DNA of 64,000 nucleotides from Anaerococcus marasmi (GTDB lineage Bacteria; Bacillota; Clostridia; Tissierellales; Peptoniphilaceae), in the NCBI RefSeq assembly GCF_900290195.1, contig NZ_OLMF01000004.1, forward strand, positions 671,501-735,500, written 5' to 3'. Below the pieces are notes generated by a model. The model did no database searches. It was not told where the DNA came from and saw only the letters and a list, made by a program, of their open reading frames with translations. Within the stretch, counting starts at the first letter, position 1; each line of letters begins with the position of its first letter. The position numbers were made by a program, and so were the translations under genes. This document shows positions 18,073 to 25,356 of this stretch, one piece after another.

Positions 18073-18119
18073 GTAAGTATCAGGATACTCCTTGATCCTT
18101 ACGATTAATAAACAAGGAG
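18073..18119 (+). promoter_or_regulatory. Mutually exclusive hairpins controlling the exporter ribosome binding site
   Basis: Hairpin 1 (18073-18102): GTAAG-t-ATCAGGA, loop TAC, TCC-t-TGAT-c-CTTAC. Hairpin 2: CTCCTTG (18088-18094) pairs perfectly with CAAGGAG (18113-18119), the ribosome binding site of the ABC gene at 18124. The CTCCTTG strand is needed for both, so they cannot form together. Hairpin 1 leaves the site free; hairpin 2 hides it. A ribosome on the end of the leader ORF would cover the left arm of hairpin 1. Confidence 0.55.
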
Positions 18120-18123
18120 AAAT

Positions 18124-19863
18124 ATGACAGAATTTAAATTTTTAATGAGAAAGATGGCCAAACTTGAGCCACTTATGTTTTTACTAATCGCACTTTACGG
18201 TCTATTTGTGGGGATCAAGCCCTTCTTATGGATTATTTCACCTGCCTTTATATTGAAAAATTACTCTACTAATCCAGAGATTTTCCCATTTTTCTTTATA
18301 GGCTTATTTTTTATATCATCTTTAATCAGCTTCTTCGATTCATTTATCATGGGCAACTACCGCATGAGGATGAACCACGTCCGCTATAAGCTAATGAATA
18401 TGATCACAGAGTACTCACTCTATCTACCTTATGCAAAGAAAAAAGAAAAATCCGAATCAGAAAAAATAAGTGATGCCATGAAGGCTGTAGAATCGCCTTG
18501 GCTTGGAGCTGGTGGCATTATGATGGATTTGCCAAATATTTTTTCTATGTTTATCTCTATAGGTGGATTTTTGTGGATATTTACATCTATGGATCTATGG
18601 GTTTTGGCTACAACAATAATATTGACTGGCATTTCATGGACTCTTCTAAACGAAGTTCCTAAAAGCTATGACAAATATTGGGAAGACATGAGTCCTAATT
18701 GGAATAAATTTACAAAGCTTAATAACGAAATGAAATCTCCCCTATCAAAACAAGATATTTTGATTTTTGACACAGTTAAAATTTTCAAATCCTATTATGG
18801 CAAAACTGACAAGGATAGGATAAATCGCCTAGGAGATGTTAATACAAAAACTCTAAGATTTTTCACCCTAGCTAATTTTGTTAGCCTTATAAGGGATGGC
18901 CTTATAATCTATTGGCTGATGACAGGCCTTATTGGAGGTAGAATTTCTATAGCAAATTTCTATGTTTACTTTACAGCAATATTTGCCTTTATTAGCTTTA
19001 ACCATCAAACAATGTGGGTCTTCTCTGATATTAGAAGGAACTTTACTGTCTTTAAGCCATTTTTTAAGATAAGAGAAATCTATAAGAAAGATAAAAAACA
19101 GATTTATCCAGAAGAGATGGAAATTACTCTTGATAATGTATCTTTTAAATATCCGAAGACAGATACATATGTATTAGAAAATCTTAATCTAAGCATAAAA
19201 GACTCTGAAACAATCGCTCTTGTAGGTGAAAATGGTGCCGGTAAGTCAACTCTAGCTCTACTTCTTGCAGGTCTGTACGAACCTACAGAAGGTAGGATTT
19301 TAATAAATGGAGAAGATATTAAGAAATCCCATATAGACTATAAAAAGCTAATTTCAGCTGTCTTTCAAGATTCAAATCTTTTGCCATTTTCCTTTAAGGA
19401 AAATATTCTAATGTCAACTAAAAATGAAGATCTAGATGATATTTACAAGATGACCCACTTAGATGAAATCATAAACACCTATGAGAAAAAGGATGATCAA
19501 ACTCTTCTTAGAATTTTAGACAATGATGGGGTCGACTTATCAGGTGGCCAAAAGCAAAGACTATTTTTAGCCCGTGCTATAGCAAAATCTAAGGCAAAAC
19601 TTCTTATTCTAGATGAACCAACAGCCCAACTTGACGCTCTTAACGAAAGAGAACTTTATATGCTATATGATGATCTGACAAAAGATAAGTCATCGATTTT
19701 TATCTCCCACAGGCTTGCTTCTACCAAGTTTTGTGACAGGATTATTTATCTTAGGGATGGCAAGATTATAGCGAATGGGACTCATGATGAATTAATGAAG
19801 ACATGCGAAGATTACAAAGACCTCTACAATCTCCAAGCAAAAAATTACAAGGAGGTCCTATGA
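18124..19863 (+). CDS. ABC exporter half-transporter 1 (membrane plus ATPase domain)
   Basis: This 579-residue protein has an N-terminal membrane domain with five to six helices (about 20-310) and a C-terminal ATPase domain (about 335-579). Walker A is LVGENGAGKSTLALLLAG, the signature is DLSGGQKQRLFLARA, Walker B is LLILDEPTAQLD and the switch His is ISHRLAST. All catalytic motifs are intact. The next gene codes for a second half-transporter that starts inside its stop codon (ATGA), so the two probably form a heterodimer exporting a drug, peptide or lipid. Expression is probably controlled by the leader ORF and hairpins just upstream. Confidence 0.95.
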   Translation: MTEFKFLMRKMAKLEPLMFLLIALYGLFVGIKPFLWIISPAFILKNYSTNPEIFPFFFIGLFFISSLISFFDSFIMGNYRMRMNHVRYKLMNMITEYSLYLPYAKKKEKSESEKISDAMKAVESPWLGAGGIMMDLPNIFSMFISIGGFLWIFTSMDLWVLATTIILTGISWTLLNEVPKSYDKYWEDMSPNWNKFTKLNNEMKSPLSKQDILIFDTVKIFKSYYGKTDKDRINRLGDVNTKTLRFFTLANFVSLIRDGLIIYWLMTGLIGGRISIANFYVYFTAIFAFISFNHQTMWVFSDIRRNFTVFKPFFKIREIYKKDKKQIYPEEMEITLDNVSFKYPKTDTYVLENLNLSIKDSETIALVGENGAGKSTLALLLAGLYEPTEGRILINGEDIKKSHIDYKKLISAVFQDSNLLPFSFKENILMSTKNEDLDDIYKMTHLDEIINTYEKKDDQTLLRILDNDGVDLSGGQKQRLFLARAIAKSKAKLLILDEPTAQLDALNERELYMLYDDLTKDKSSIFISHRLASTKFCDRIIYLRDGKIIANGTHDELMKTCEDYKDLYNLQAKNYKEVL

Positions 19864-21620
19864 AAAATATAAGAAAACTTTTTAAAGAAATAGACAAAGT
19901 CCATCCAGCTTTTACCCTTAGGGTAATTATCACAAATCTAATCCTTGGATTATTACCCCTTATTAATATTTTTGCCCCAAAACTAATAATCGATGAGCTT
20001 ATGGGACAAAAAAGAATTTCCTACTGCCTAGGTCTTGGTGCCTTGGTTTTGATTCTAGGTTTTATCAAGGAAATTACTTATAGGTGGTTAAATAATTATT
20101 TAACCCTAACCTTTGAGGATATGTCAGATAAGCTAACCTTCAAAATTGCGCAAAAATCCCTAAGGCTTCCCATAGAAAAATCTGACTCCAAGGATATTCA
20201 GGACATGATGGAACAAGCCCACTATGCGGTTTGGGAAATGTACACCCTCTATGACATAATAGTTTTGGTAATATCAGCAGTAATTACAGGTATCTTATCT
20301 TTGGGAATCCTTGTAAGACTAAATCCTGCAATTCTTATCTTATTGCTTTTATTAATTTTGATTAATAAAAAATTAGTAAAACTGATAAAAGAAAACGAAC
20401 TGAAATACCAGGAAAATAACATTTCTGACCTTAGGTCTTATAGATTTTTTTCTAATTTTGCCTCTGACTTAAGATATTTTAAGGATATAGAAATCTTCGA
20501 TGGCCAAGATTTGGTCCTTGAAAAAGCGGATTATTACCAACAAGAAATGATAGTATCATCAACCGAATACTTCAACAAAAACGGAATCTACACAGGAATC
20601 ATGAATGTAAGTGCCAATGGCTCAATAATCCTTACTTTAATTTATCTGACCTATAAATTAATAGATAAGACAATTAGTCTTGCAAATTTCACTATGTATT
20701 TTAACTCCCTAATCCAGGTAATAAATGCAACTAACCTTATCCAGCAAAATTATGCTAAGGTAATTTCAGTAAATGCTCAACTAGAAGTGTTTTTTAACTT
20801 CCTTGAAATGGAAGAAGGTCTCCTCGATAAGGGCCATATCGACCATATCGATACAAGTGAAGTTAGGATAAGATTTGACAATGTATCCTTTAAGTACCCA
20901 GCAAGTAAAGACTATGTCCTAAAGTATGCTAGTTTTGAGATAAAAAATGGTGAGACAGTCGCCCTTGTAGGCAAAAACGGTGCCGGCAAATCGACTATTG
21001 TAAAGCTCTTATGCAAGTTCTACGAACCTAGTGAGGGAAATATTTACCTAAATGATATAAATATCAAAGACATTAATACAAAAGAATACTACAAAATCCT
21101 ATCCCCTACCTTCCAGGACTTTAGGCTCTTTCCTTTTAGGATAAGCGAAAATATTACAGGAAAGCTAAAAGATGAGATAGAAGATAAGGATTACGAGAAG
21201 ATGGATAGGTCTTTTGACCTACTTAAGCTAGAGCCTTGGATTGATAAATTAGTAGACAAAGAAGACACCTTCCTAACCTACCTATTCTCCGACGAGTCTG
21301 TTGAGCCTTCAGGAGGAATCGGCCAAAAACTAGCCCTTGCCCGTTCCATGTATCATGAGGGTAAGTTTTTCATAATGGATGAGCCTACAAGTGCCCTAGA
21401 TCCACGAAGCGAGGAGGAAATCTTTGAAAACATGCTAAAAATTTCCAAGGGACAGACTTCTCTTTTCATCTCCCACAGACTTTCATCAACCAAATATGCA
21501 GATAAGATTATAGTCTGTGATAAGGGATGCATTAGCGAAGAAGGAAGTCATGAAGATCTTATGAGAAAAGATGGTTTGTACAAGGAAATGTTTACCAGCC
21601 AAGCAGACTTATATCTATAG
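19860..21620 (+). CDS. ABC exporter half-transporter 2
   Basis: This 586-residue protein has the same plan: membrane domain (about 20-310) and ATPase domain with Walker A (LVGKNGAGKSTIVKLLC), Walker B (FFIMDEPTSALDP) and switch His (ISHRLSST). Its signature is altered: PSGGIGQKLALARS instead of LSGGQ, so one of the two composite ATP sites is changed, as in many heterodimeric exporters. The chosen ATG follows AAGGAGG and overlaps the previous stop; a longer open frame from 19803 would include that ribosome binding site. A terminator-like nested palindrome follows. Confidence 0.95.
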   Translation: MKNIRKLFKEIDKVHPAFTLRVIITNLILGLLPLINIFAPKLIIDELMGQKRISYCLGLGALVLILGFIKEITYRWLNNYLTLTFEDMSDKLTFKIAQKSLRLPIEKSDSKDIQDMMEQAHYAVWEMYTLYDIIVLVISAVITGILSLGILVRLNPAILILLLLLILINKKLVKLIKENELKYQENNISDLRSYRFFSNFASDLRYFKDIEIFDGQDLVLEKADYYQQEMIVSSTEYFNKNGIYTGIMNVSANGSIILTLIYLTYKLIDKTISLANFTMYFNSLIQVINATNLIQQNYAKVISVNAQLEVFFNFLEMEEGLLDKGHIDHIDTSEVRIRFDNVSFKYPASKDYVLKYASFEIKNGETVALVGKNGAGKSTIVKLLCKFYEPSEGNIYLNDINIKDINTKEYYKILSPTFQDFRLFPFRISENITGKLKDEIEDKDYEKMDRSFDLLKLEPWIDKLVDKEDTFLTYLFSDESVEPSGGIGQKLALARSMYHEGKFFIMDEPTSALDPRSEEEIFENMLKISKGQTSLFISHRLSSTKYADKIIVCDKGCISEEGSHEDLMRKDGLYKEMFTSQADLYL

Positions 21621-21716
21621 AAAAAAGCTTATGCAAAATCAATGAACTGGCCTTCTCTAGTTAGGTGCAAGACTTAACTAGAGAAGGAAGTTTATAACTT
21701 GCATAAGCTTTTCTTT
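21621..21716. terminator. Nested double palindrome between convergent genes
   Basis: Outer arms AAAAGCTTATGCAA (21623-21636) and TTGCATAAGCTTTT (21699-21712) are perfectly complementary with A- and T-rich ends, as in a bidirectional terminator. Inside lies a second perfect 13-base stem, CCTTCTCTAGTTA (21651-21663) with TAACTAGAGAAGG (21675-21687). The loop of an ordinary terminator would be a few bases; this one is 62 bases and itself folds. Confidence 0.75.
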
Positions 21717-21718
21717 AA

Positions 21719-22066
21719 TTAAAATGACATATTCTTATAATATATTAAAAATCCAATAAACACAGCCCCTCCTATGAGGTGGATTAAGAGAGCTAGGCGG
21801 GATTTTTTCTTGAAAGCTTCGAGATTTTCCTTATCCCTCTTTCCTAAATTTTGTATAGGATATTTCTTCCTTCCTATAAGATAGGCTAGGAGAAAGGCAT
21901 TGCCATTATTGCCTGATATATTTAAAACTCCAAGTAGCTTAGGATGCTTAAGTCCTCTTGCCCTCGCATCAATTTTAGTCATTTGATAGATATTATATTG
22001 TAGGATAAGACCACCAAGTACAGTTACAGCTCCACTTATAATTATAATTATTAATTGTAAATTCAT
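21719..22066 (-). CDS. Small membrane protein, unknown function
   Basis: This 115-residue protein has an N-terminal hydrophobic segment (about 5-25) and a C-terminal one (about 90-110). The basic middle (KIDARARGLKHPKLLGVLNISGNNGNAFLLAYLIGRKKYPI) is probably cytoplasmic. I do not recognise a family. It starts 9 bases after the stop of the XRE regulator gene, so the two are one operon, and small membrane proteins next to this kind of regulator are often its target or partner. Confidence 0.75.
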   Translation of the reverse strand: MNLQLIIIIISGAVTVLGGLILQYNIYQMTKIDARARGLKHPKLLGVLNISGNNGNAFLLAYLIGRKKYPIQNLGKRDKENLEAFKKKSRLALLIHLIGGAVFIGFLIYYKNMSF

Positions 22067-22075
22067 AAAATCCTC

Positions 22076-22480
22076 CTAGAATCTTTTTATAATCTCTGAA
22101 TAGATTAGCCCTGTTAAAATTATGGAAAGTACAAATATAGCTACCATGTTTAATCTTTCTGGCATAAATTCTGTAAATAAGGCGATGATTATCATAGTAA
22201 TTAAGGCGAGTATTATTATTCCTATAAGTTTCTTATTTGATTTTACTAAGTCAGTTGACTCTTCCAAGTGTTTCATAAAATTATCGCTTCCTTTCAAAAG
22301 TTCGTCCAAAGAAATCTCATATAGATCGGATAGGGCAATTACATTTCCTATATCAGGATAGGTCTTGTTGTTTTCCCAGTTGGAAATGGATTGCCTAGAT
22401 ACGAAAATCTTCTCTGCGACTTCTTCTTGGGTCATATTTTTCTTAAGTCTCGCTTCCTTCAACTTATCTCCTATCAACAT
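22076..22480 (-). CDS. XRE-family regulator with C-terminal membrane segments
   Basis: Residues 1-65 are a Cro/C1-type helix-turn-helix: LKEARLKKNMTQEEVAEKIFVSRQSISNWENNKTYPDIGNVIALSDLYEISLDELL is the classic pattern (recognition helix VSRQSISNWE). After a linker, two hydrophobic segments (about 84-102 and 112-130) follow, so the regulator is probably membrane-bound. Such proteins are common in Firmicutes and usually control nearby genes for small membrane proteins or transporters. An AGGAGG-like site precedes the ATG at 22480. Confidence 0.9.
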   Translation of the reverse strand: MLIGDKLKEARLKKNMTQEEVAEKIFVSRQSISNWENNKTYPDIGNVIALSDLYEISLDELLKGSDNFMKHLEESTDLVKSNKKLIGIIILALITMIIIALFTEFMPERLNMVAIFVLSIILTGLIYSEIIKRF

Positions 22481-22648
22481 TTCTACCTCCTAAGTCTATA
22501 TTAAAAAAATATTTTATTTAGTCTATCTATATCACTTTACACCCAAGATTTTTCATGTAAAAATGCTTTTACGTCCTTTGATTTTCATGGACTTCACAAA
22601 AATTTGACCAAATTTACCAAATATATGATAATTAAATAAGGAGGAATT

Positions 22649-22969
22649 ATGGAAGGAATAATAATTGGTGTAGTAACATTTTTTCTTATAGGAATTTTTC
22701 ATCCGCTTGTGATTAAAGGCGAATATTATTTTGGCAAAAAGATTAATAAATATTTTGCACTTTTCGGCCTTATTTTTGTAGGAATTTCTATATATGTTAA
22801 TTCACTTATACCTAGCATTTTTGCAGGTGTAATCGCTTGCTGTTGTTTTTGGTCTATAGGTGAAGTTAATGAACAAGAAAAAAGAGTTTTAAAAGGTTGG
22901 TTTAAGGAAAATCCCAAGAGAAAAGAATACTACGATAATTTAAGAAAAAATAAAAATTTTGACAAATAA
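22649..22969 (+). CDS. DUF4491-like small membrane protein
   Basis: This 106-residue protein has three hydrophobic segments (about 3-22, 33-52, 55-72). It carries the pattern I associate with DUF4491: GVVTFFLIGIFHPLVIKGEYYFGKK at the start and CFWSIGEVNEQEKRVLKGWFKENPKR in the second half. Function of the family is unknown. AAGGAGG precedes the ATG with 6-base spacing. It is transcribed away from the XRE regulator; between them an inverted repeat GTAAAA/TTTTAC lies at 22557-22572. Confidence 0.8.
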   Translation: MEGIIIGVVTFFLIGIFHPLVIKGEYYFGKKINKYFALFGLIFVGISIYVNSLIPSIFAGVIACCCFWSIGEVNEQEKRVLKGWFKENPKRKEYYDNLRKNKNFDK

Positions 22970-23068
22970 AAATAAACTTTATAAAAATAATTAACAATGT
23001 TCATTAAGGATTCATTCATGGATATTTCACGAAAATCAATCCTAAAGAGTAAAAATATTTAGTATTTA

Positions 23069-23211
23069 GAGGAAGGACTTAAGACTCTGAGTATTTGGAA
23101 GCTTGCTAATACCTTGGGGTGGCAATAGAGACATTCTTCAATTACTTTTCCTCAAAAGATGACCTCTCTTTAGAAAGGGTCTGGGAAGATATCTTCCGCA
23201 TATATAATTAA
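23069..23211 (+). pseudogene. Remnant of an XRE-type regulator, frameshifted
   Basis: The reading EGLKTLSIWKLANTLG continues, after a one-base shift at the GGGG run near 23117, as VAIETFFNYFSSKDDLSLERVWEDIF and stops at 23211. This resembles the second half of a helix-turn-helix domain (x-LSIWKLANTLGVxIExFF). The first half is missing or scrambled, and stop codons interrupt the frame upstream. The insertion of an IS3-type fragment directly next to it probably accompanied its decay. Confidence 0.5.
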
Positions 23212-23368
23212 AATAATAAGTCCAATGATTTTCTAATCTATTTATCCAATTTCTCAAAGTTTCATCTGGAATATCATATTTCTTAGCGACATTTCGATAA
23301 CCACCAGATTCACCTGATTAGTGTTCTAGTGCTAATTTTATTTTAAATTCTTTTGTGTATTTTGGCAT
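23212..23368 (-). pseudogene. Remnant of an IS3-family OrfA (transposase helix-turn-helix subunit)
   Basis: On the minus strand from 23368 the frame reads MPKYTKEFKIKLALEH, stop, then SGESGGYRNVAKKYDIPDETLRNWINR. This is the N-terminal helix-turn-helix of OrfA from IS3/IS150-type elements, with a stop at codon 17 and the downstream part lost after about 50 codons. No OrfB is present. The left-end repeat survives at 23392-23411. Confidence 0.8.
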
Positions 23369-23391
23369 AAAAACCCCTCCATCCGTATTTT

Positions 23392-23411
23392 GGATTTTGG
23401 GGTTCAGGTCA
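23392..23411 (-). mobile_element. Surviving left end of the IS3-type remnant
   Basis: On the minus strand TGACCTGAACCCCAAAATCC lies 24 bases before the OrfA start and has the TGxxCTG-ACCCC look of IS150-group ends. Its first three bases are the TGA stop codon of the SdpI-like gene, so the insertion defined that protein's end. The opposite end is not found. Confidence 0.55.
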
Positions 23412-23747
23412 TTTTTTGTGGGCTTCTTTTAATTTATTTTCTAATAATATCCCACTAGTTATATATAATAAAACTTCTACAATTAAAATTATTATTATTC
23501 TTACAGTTGTTATTTCGAGATATTTTTGGACCAGAAATCCTACAAGGAGAAACACAGCCCCAAGGATAAAGCAAAGTTTACTCATCTTATCATTAGCATA
23601 ATACCAATTAGCCTTATTTTTCATAGAAAGAGCTGACCTATAACCGTATTTGTCATTAATCTTCTTATCCTTTACTCTTTCGCAAACAAAGCCTGTTATA
23701 ATCAAAAAGGCTGGCACAAAGTAAAGCAATAAATTTTTGTAAAACAT
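23409..23747 (-). CDS. SdpI-family membrane protein, C-terminus set by an IS insertion
   Basis: This 112-residue protein has hydrophobic segments at about 5-22, 60-76 and 83-100. The central signature GYRSALSMKNKANWYYANDKMSKL matches the SdpI pattern (GYRT-x-S-M-K-N-x-x-W-x-x-A-N). SdpI proteins give immunity to a secreted killing factor in Bacillus; here only the fold is claimed. The stop codon lies in the end repeat of a decayed IS3-type element, so a few native C-terminal residues may have been lost. It starts 8 bases after the stop of the TVP38-like gene. Confidence 0.75.
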   Translation of the reverse strand: MFYKNLLLYFVPAFLIITGFVCERVKDKKINDKYGYRSALSMKNKANWYYANDKMSKLCFILGAVFLLVGFLVQKYLEITTVRIIIILIVEVLLYITSGILLENKLKEAHKK

Positions 23748-23755
23748 AAGGCCTC

Positions 23756-24349
23756 CTATAAGTATCTTTCAAATATAAAGTCAAGTCCCATCGCCCAAGC
23801 CATGGAGTAGAGAAATATGGATGGACCCTTGAAGAGAAATATTACACTTGCGAATTTCTTAAAGCTCATATCTGTAAGTCCTGACAAGTAACAAAGGAAA
23901 TCGTCAGGAGCTACCGGAAATAAAATCGCAAGGGCAAAGAACTTCTCATAGGACTTGTCGTTAATCTTGTGATGGTATTTCTCAAAAGTGTCCTTACCGA
24001 AAATCCTTATCACAATTGACTTGCCGAAATTTCTAGAGATAAAAAACACTAGAATTGATCCAATACAGATAGAAATGTAATTATAGATAAAACCCCAAAA
24101 GGCTCCGAATATAATCACGCCAAATACAGTAGTAAGTCCGCCTGGGATTATTGGAAGGACAACCTGAACCACTTGGATAATCATAAAGAAAAGAGGGGCT
24201 AGCTTACCCTTAGATAGGATATAAGTCCTAAAGCTATCTATAGAATTAAATAGTCCTGCCCTATAGCCTAAATATCCCAAGATTGTAAATATTACAAGCA
24301 TAAGGACTGATATTATGTTGAAAATATTTTTCTTTATTATAGCTTTCAT
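23756..24349 (-). CDS. TVP38/TMEM64 (DedA-like) membrane protein
   Basis: This 197-residue protein has about five hydrophobic segments (about 10-28, 48-68, 75-105, 135-160, 165-190). The SNARE-associated/VTT domain pattern is clear: VVLPIIPGGLTTVFGVIIFGAFWGFIYNYISICIGSILVFFISRNFGK, then LAILFPVAPDDFLCYLSGLTDMSFKKF. The family handles membrane lipids; the exact role is unknown. It is the first gene of a two-gene operon with the SdpI-like protein. Confidence 0.88.
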   Translation of the reverse strand: MKAIIKKNIFNIISVLMLVIFTILGYLGYRAGLFNSIDSFRTYILSKGKLAPLFFMIIQVVQVVLPIIPGGLTTVFGVIIFGAFWGFIYNYISICIGSILVFFISRNFGKSIVIRIFGKDTFEKYHHKINDKSYEKFFALAILFPVAPDDFLCYLSGLTDMSFKKFASVIFLFKGPSIFLYSMAWAMGLDFIFERYL

Positions 24350-24492
24350 AAATCCCTCTTTGTATGATGTTTGTAATACAATATTACACCTTTATTTCTT
24401 CCTTGTCAAATCTATTATATGAAATTAAGCAATATTTTTCAAGATTTAACATTGTTAATCTAAGTCTTACTTATATTAAATTTTATGTAAAT

Positions 24493-24520
24493 AAAAAGGC
24501 CTCAAAGCCTTTATTTTTTT
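24493..24520. terminator. Terminator downstream of the flavodoxin-like gene
   Basis: AAAGGC and GCCTTT around a 6-base loop with an A-run on one side and a T-run on the other. It serves the minus-strand gene at 24563-25156. Confidence 0.75.
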
Positions 24521-24562
24521 CGTAAAATCAATTATCAATTTACTTTGAGGTCTATTTTCTTC

Positions 24563-25156
24563 TTACTTACCAGCTACTTCTATCAGTCTCTTAGTTTGAT
24601 GAACTACTGCTGGCATTACATCATTAGTAGTTGTAGAGTCTTGTTTTTGTGGATCTTGGCTCGCGCTTACTCCGTAAGGATTTCCTCCTTGCAGATAGAT
24701 AGAATCATCTGTATATCCTGTTGGAACAATTATTGCTCCCCAATGCATAGCACTTGTATAAATTGCTCTTATAGTTTGCTCTTGGCCCCCATTTGCGTTT
24801 TGTGCAGATGAGAAGGCAGTAACGTATTTATTAACTAGTTTTCCTTCTGCCCATACTCCGCCTAGACTATCTATAAAGGCCTTCATTTGATAGGATACAT
24901 TACCAAATCTTGTTGGTGTGGAAAATATTATTGCATCTGCCCATACTAAGTCCTCTGCTGTGGCTTCTTCAATATCTGCTGTCTCCTTTAGAAGCTTATC
25001 CCAAGCAGATCCTTCTATTACATCTGATGTATCGAGGCTTTCGTGGACTTTTCTAAGCCTTACCTCAGCCCCAGCTTCTCTCGCAGTTTCATAAGCCTTC
25101 TTGGCCATGGAATAATTAACCCCTGTTTGTGAATAGTAAATTATCGCAAGTTTCAT
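24563..25156 (-). CDS. WrbA-like NAD(P)H:quinone oxidoreductase (flavodoxin fold)
   Basis: This 197-residue protein has the FMN phosphate-binding loop YYSQTGVNYSMAKKAYETA, the segment IIFSTPTRFGNVSYQMKAFIDSLGGVWAEGKLVNKYVTAFSSAQNANGGQEQTI and the WGAIIVPTGYTD region. These are shared by WrbA and related quinone reductases. It reduces quinones by two electrons using FMN and protects against redox stress. It is transcribed alone. The start is supported by AAAGGAAT before the ATG at 25156. Confidence 0.9.
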   Translation of the reverse strand: MKLAIIYYSQTGVNYSMAKKAYETAREAGAEVRLRKVHESLDTSDVIEGSAWDKLLKETADIEEATAEDLVWADAIIFSTPTRFGNVSYQMKAFIDSLGGVWAEGKLVNKYVTAFSSAQNANGGQEQTIRAIYTSAMHWGAIIVPTGYTDDSIYLQGGNPYGVSASQDPQKQDSTTTNDVMPAVVHQTKRLIEVAGK

Positions 25157-25301
25157 TATATATTCCTTTCTTTAATTATATCTAGTTAGTTATAATTTCG
25201 TCTTTATATATATAACCAATATCATTATTTCCAAACATTAAATATCTTTTTCAAAAAGCTTTATCACTTACAAAATTTATGGGATAAAAAATTAAAAAAA
25301 G

Positions 25302-25332
25302 AAAAACCCAAAAGTTAGACCTTTGAGTTTTC
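25302..25332 (-). terminator. Terminator after leuS
   Basis: On the minus strand AAAACTCAAA pairs, with a wobble, to TTTTGGGTTTTT, followed by more T. It lies 25 bases after the leuS stop codon. Confidence 0.65.
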
Positions 25333-25356
25333 CTTTAAACTATCTAAGATATCAGC

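Noticed and set aside
19803-19859. Earlier start for the second exporter half-transporter
   Set aside because: The extension is out of frame with, and inside, the end of the first half-transporter gene and contains the ribosome binding site of the ATG at 19860.
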